A DNA stretch of 64,000 nt. Origin: Microbacterium paraoxydans (lineage in GTDB: Bacteria > Actinomycetota > Actinomycetes > Actinomycetales > Microbacteriaceae). The notes under the pieces are model-generated. The model saw nothing but the letters and a program-made list of their open reading frames with translations, made no database searches and was not told where the DNA came from. The first letter of the stretch is position 1; every line of letters begins with the position of its first letter. The translations under genes were made by a program, and so were the position numbers. This document shows positions 62,082 to 64,000 of this stretch, one piece after another. The DNA is taken from positions 2,542,001-2,606,000 of the forward strand of contig NZ_CP064873.1 in the NCBI RefSeq assembly GCF_019056515.1, read 5' to 3'.

Positions 62082-62570
62082 TTACGCGGCCTCGGCGGTC
62101 TCCAGCTTTTCGCGAAGCGCGTCGATGGTGGCCGCAGCCTTGCCCATCGTCGCCTTCATCATGCCCGCGGCCTTCGCCAGCAGAACCTCGCGGCTCTCGA
62201 GCGAGGCGTACGTGTTGACCTCGTCGGCGGTGAGGGCCTTGCCCTCGAAGATGCCCGACTTGATCACGAGAAGCGGGTTGGCCTTGGCGAAGTCACGCAG
62301 AGCCTTGGCGGTGGCGACGAAGTCACCGTGCACGAACGCGACAGCCGACGGCCCCTTGAGGTCGTCGTCCAGCGCGGAGATGCCTGCCTTGTTGGCGGCG
62401 ATCTTGGTCAGCGTGTTCTTCACCACGGCGTACTCAGCGTCCTGACGGATGCTGTTGCGCAGCTGCTTGAGCTGGGCAACCGTCAGACCGCGGTACTCGG
62501 TCAGCAGGACGGCGTTCGAGTTCTCGAATGACTTCGTGAGCTCGTTGACCGATGCATCCTTCTGCGCCAT
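62082..62570 (-). CDS. rplJ: 50S ribosomal protein L10
   Basis: A 162-residue stalk-base protein, begins MAQKDASVNELTKSFENSNAVLLTEYRGLTVAQLKQLR; the C-terminal helix that binds L7/L12 ends in DALREKLETAEAA. Start ATG 62570 with AAGGAGTG upstream. In bacteria L10 or the L10-L12 complex represses its own operon by binding the leader, and a leader with an attenuator-like hairpin precedes it here. Confidence 0.98.
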   Translation of the reverse strand: MAQKDASVNELTKSFENSNAVLLTEYRGLTVAQLKQLRNSIRQDAEYAVVKNTLTKIAANKAGISALDDDLKGPSAVAFVHGDFVATAKALRDFAKANPLLVIKSGIFEGKALTADEVNTYASLESREVLLAKAAGMMKATMGKAAATIDALREKLETAEAA

Positions 62571-62760
62571 GGTCACTCCTTGGTGTGTACGAGGCGCCGC
62601 ACGGTGGTGGGGCGCCAGCCTCCGACCCCCCTGCAAAAGAGAAGAGCTCCGGCGCAAGCGCACGGAGCTCGGAAGTTCGTGACACCTGCGCGGGCCCCTG
62701 CGATGCAGAGCTTCGATCCTGTGCACTCGCGCGCACACGATGACCAGCGGTCTTCGGTTA
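62571..62760 (-). promoter_or_regulatory. rplJ leader region
   Basis: A long GC-rich 5' leader upstream of rplJ, of the size and structure of L10 leaders, the mRNA site where the L10-L12 complex binds. It contains the attenuator at 62633-62670 and a stem around GGCGCC pairs at 62593-62617. I cannot place the exact L10 binding kink by eye. Confidence 0.6.
62633..62670 (-). terminator. Attenuator-like terminator in the rplJ leader
   Basis: On the minus strand GAGCTCCG and CGGAGCTC pair over 8 bp, extended by GCGC/GCGC inside, and are followed by CTTCTCTTTT. It would end transcription about 60 bases before the rplJ start unless alternative folding intervenes. Confidence 0.7.
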
Positions 62761-62814
62761 CGACCACTGTACCCCACCCCCACCTCTCCCCCAAATCCCC
62801 CCTCCTCTTCCCGT

Positions 62815-62892
62815 CGACCCACCCCTTTGCGTGCACCCCGGCCCCTTACGCCTGCACGCACGGGGCCGGAGGGCACGGAAGGGGGTGGGTCA
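62815..62892. repeat. Intergenic palindromic repeat, GACCCACCCC family
   Basis: Outer arms GACCCACCCCTTTGCGTGC and GGCACGGAAGGGGGTGGGTC pair imperfectly; an inner perfect stem CCGGCCCC (62838-62845)/GGGGCCGG (62862-62869) sits between. It lies between the rplJ leader and the last gene. Together with the leader this fills the 327-base gap. Confidence 0.75.
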
Positions 62893-62897
62893 AGGGT

Positions 62898-63902
62898 TCA
62901 CCGGGCGAAGAGGCGGAAGGCACGGAAGTGCGCGTCGGCCGCGGCGAGGGAGGCGACGTGCTCGCTCGACACCCGGATCACCCGCCAGCCGGTGGTCCCG
63001 CGCACCCAGTCCTCGCGGATCTTCTCGTCGAGCACGACGCTCTCCGCCGTGCGGCCCCCGCGGTACTCGTCATCCAGGTACTTGTCCCGGCCGTCGCACT
63101 CCACGAAGGTGCGGGACTGGTCGACGGCGATGTCCATCCAGAACCGACCGCCGCGCGGTCCGTCCACCGGCACCTGCAGCCGCGGTCTGCCGAAGCCGAG
63201 CTGATGGAGCCGGTACCGCGTCACGCTCTCCAGAGGCAGTTTCGCGCGACCGTCGGCCAGGCCCACGATCCGGCGAGCCTGCACGATGCCGCGGAGCCGT
63301 GGACGGCGGACCCGATCCGCGAGGTCCGCCAGGAGAGCCTGCTCCGCGGTGTCGTCGAACTCCCACGGGTCACCGCCGACGAGGGCGAGCGCGGCATCGG
63401 CGGCCGCGAGGGCCGCCTCCGGAGCGACGGTCCGCGCGAGGTCCACCACGGTCCGGCCGAGAGAGGTGCAGCGGATGCCGTCGCGCTCCACGATGTCACC
63501 GGCGGGAACCGCGCCTTCGTGCCGGAGGATGCCCGGCGTGCTGTGCCGCTGGTCCGGCGAGGCCGTCACGTGGACCCTCGTCGGCCGCAGCCGATATAGC
63601 GGCAGTCCCCACAGCACCGCAGCCGAGGCATGCGAGAACACGGGCCGCGTCCCCGAGGCCGCGAGATCGGCGGCCACCACCTCCGCACGATGCCGGGACT
63701 CCGGGGCGAGCTCGCTCCAGGTCCGCAGCGCGAGGTACCACCCACGGCGCACATGATGCAGCTGCCGCCCTTCCACCGCGGCGTGGAGCGTCCGAGATCC
63801 CCAGCCCTCCTCCTCCAGCCGTCGACGACCGAGGAGCATCCCCCTGATCTCGTCCACGCTCACCTGTCTCACCCCTCCGACTCTCCCCTCTCCTCTCGCC
63901 AC
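62898..63902 (-). CDS. AbiEi-like antitoxin/endonuclease-domain protein of unknown function
   Basis: Up to 334 residues; GTG codons at 63872 or 63863 are likelier starts because the family begins near VSVDEIRGMLLGRRRLEEEGW. Residues about 35-130 resemble a type IV antitoxin AbiEi-like winged helix (LHHVRRGWYLAL, FSHASAAVLWGLPLY, IRCTSLGRTVVDLART); the C-terminal part (about 240-330) has the DUF559/Vsr-like nuclease layout: FWMDIAVDQSRTFVECDGRDKYLDDEY, EKIREDWVRGTTGWRVIRVS. Many actinobacteria carry several stand-alone copies without a toxin partner, and none is next to it here. Confidence 0.75.
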   Translation of the reverse strand: MARGEGRVGGVRQVSVDEIRGMLLGRRRLEEEGWGSRTLHAAVEGRQLHHVRRGWYLALRTWSELAPESRHRAEVVAADLAASGTRPVFSHASAAVLWGLPLYRLRPTRVHVTASPDQRHSTPGILRHEGAVPAGDIVERDGIRCTSLGRTVVDLARTVAPEAALAAADAALALVGGDPWEFDDTAEQALLADLADRVRRPRLRGIVQARRIVGLADGRAKLPLESVTRYRLHQLGFGRPRLQVPVDGPRGGRFWMDIAVDQSRTFVECDGRDKYLDDEYRGGRTAESVVLDEKIREDWVRGTTGWRVIRVSSEHVASLAAADAHFRAFRLFAR

Positions 63903-63977
63903 TCCCCCGCCCTCCCCGGTTTCTCCACACCCCTCTCTCCCCTCCCGCCCCCTGTGCAGGAACCGTCCTCCCCCGCC

Positions 63978-64000
63978 GACCCACCCCCTTGCGTTCGAGC
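63978..64000. repeat. Partial GACCCACCCC-family palindrome at the window edge
   Basis: GACCCACCCCCTTGCG starts here and is cut off by the window end. It matches the left arm of the copy at 62815. Confidence 0.6.

Overview
The window is about 70% GC, with strong third-position GC bias, tightly packed operons joined by ATGA, GTGA or TGATG overlaps, and actinobacterial gene orders such as holB-tmk-topA-Tad genes-acs. The proteins and the intergenic palindromes point to Microbacteriaceae, most likely Microbacterium. It reads as chromosome throughout; no phage, plasmid, transposase or CRISPR array was seen.

Layout. 0-10.5 kb (minus strand): DUF1697 protein, nicotinamidase, tRNA-Thr, a secreted alpha/beta-hydrolase, DNA polymerase III delta prime, thymidylate kinase, topoisomerase I, then a compact Tad/Flp-type pilus cluster. 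10.9-18.7 kb (mostly plus): acetyl-CoA synthetase, RidA, a class A PBP with PASTA repeats plus a metallophosphoesterase, tRNA-Pro, VanZ, HAD phosphatase. 18.8-29.7 kb (minus): lactate operon lldR-lldD with two operator copies, tdk, mqo, asd, lysC, EamA transporter, recR, dnaX. 29.8-37.9 kb (minus): GH65 phosphorylase with beta-phosphoglucomutase, ackA-pta, a frameshifted lysozyme-like gene, rhomboid protease, SRP RNA. 38.2-42.6 kb (plus): MoxR/DUF58/transglutaminase trio. 42.6-52.2 kb (minus): tRNA hydroxylase TrhO, then a ribosomal-peptide (RiPP) gene cluster. 52.4-64 kb: tRNA-Ser, GNAT, PAP2, metB-cbs, a sugar ABC importer with divergent LacI regulator, rplJ-rplL with leader, and a nuclease-like protein.

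The main discovery target is 43.6-52.2 kb. It has the gene content of a daptide cluster, the RiPP class known from Microbacterium paraoxydans: a recognition protein, a class III aminotransferase, an iron-ADH-type dehydrogenase, three tandem tiny precursors all ending in Thr, a SAM methyltransferase, an M50 intramembrane protease and a three-gene ABC exporter. The three precursors are shorter than most gene callers report, and one uses a GTG start. They share a leader motif (aromatic Phe, Glu-Leu, then acidic-Ala/Thr-Pro) followed by a hydrophobic helix ending in Ala/Leu-Thr. By analogy, the C-terminal Thr would be oxidatively decarboxylated, transaminated and dimethylated. The dehydrogenase gene stops at an amber codon about 70 residues before the usual end of its fold, and the missing C-terminal domain continues in the same frame, so the pathway may be broken or the codon may be an error.

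Several families of intergenic palindromes recur between genes, a 102-bp direct repeat sits between asd and lysC, and one dispersed 17-mer lies inside the topA coding sequence.
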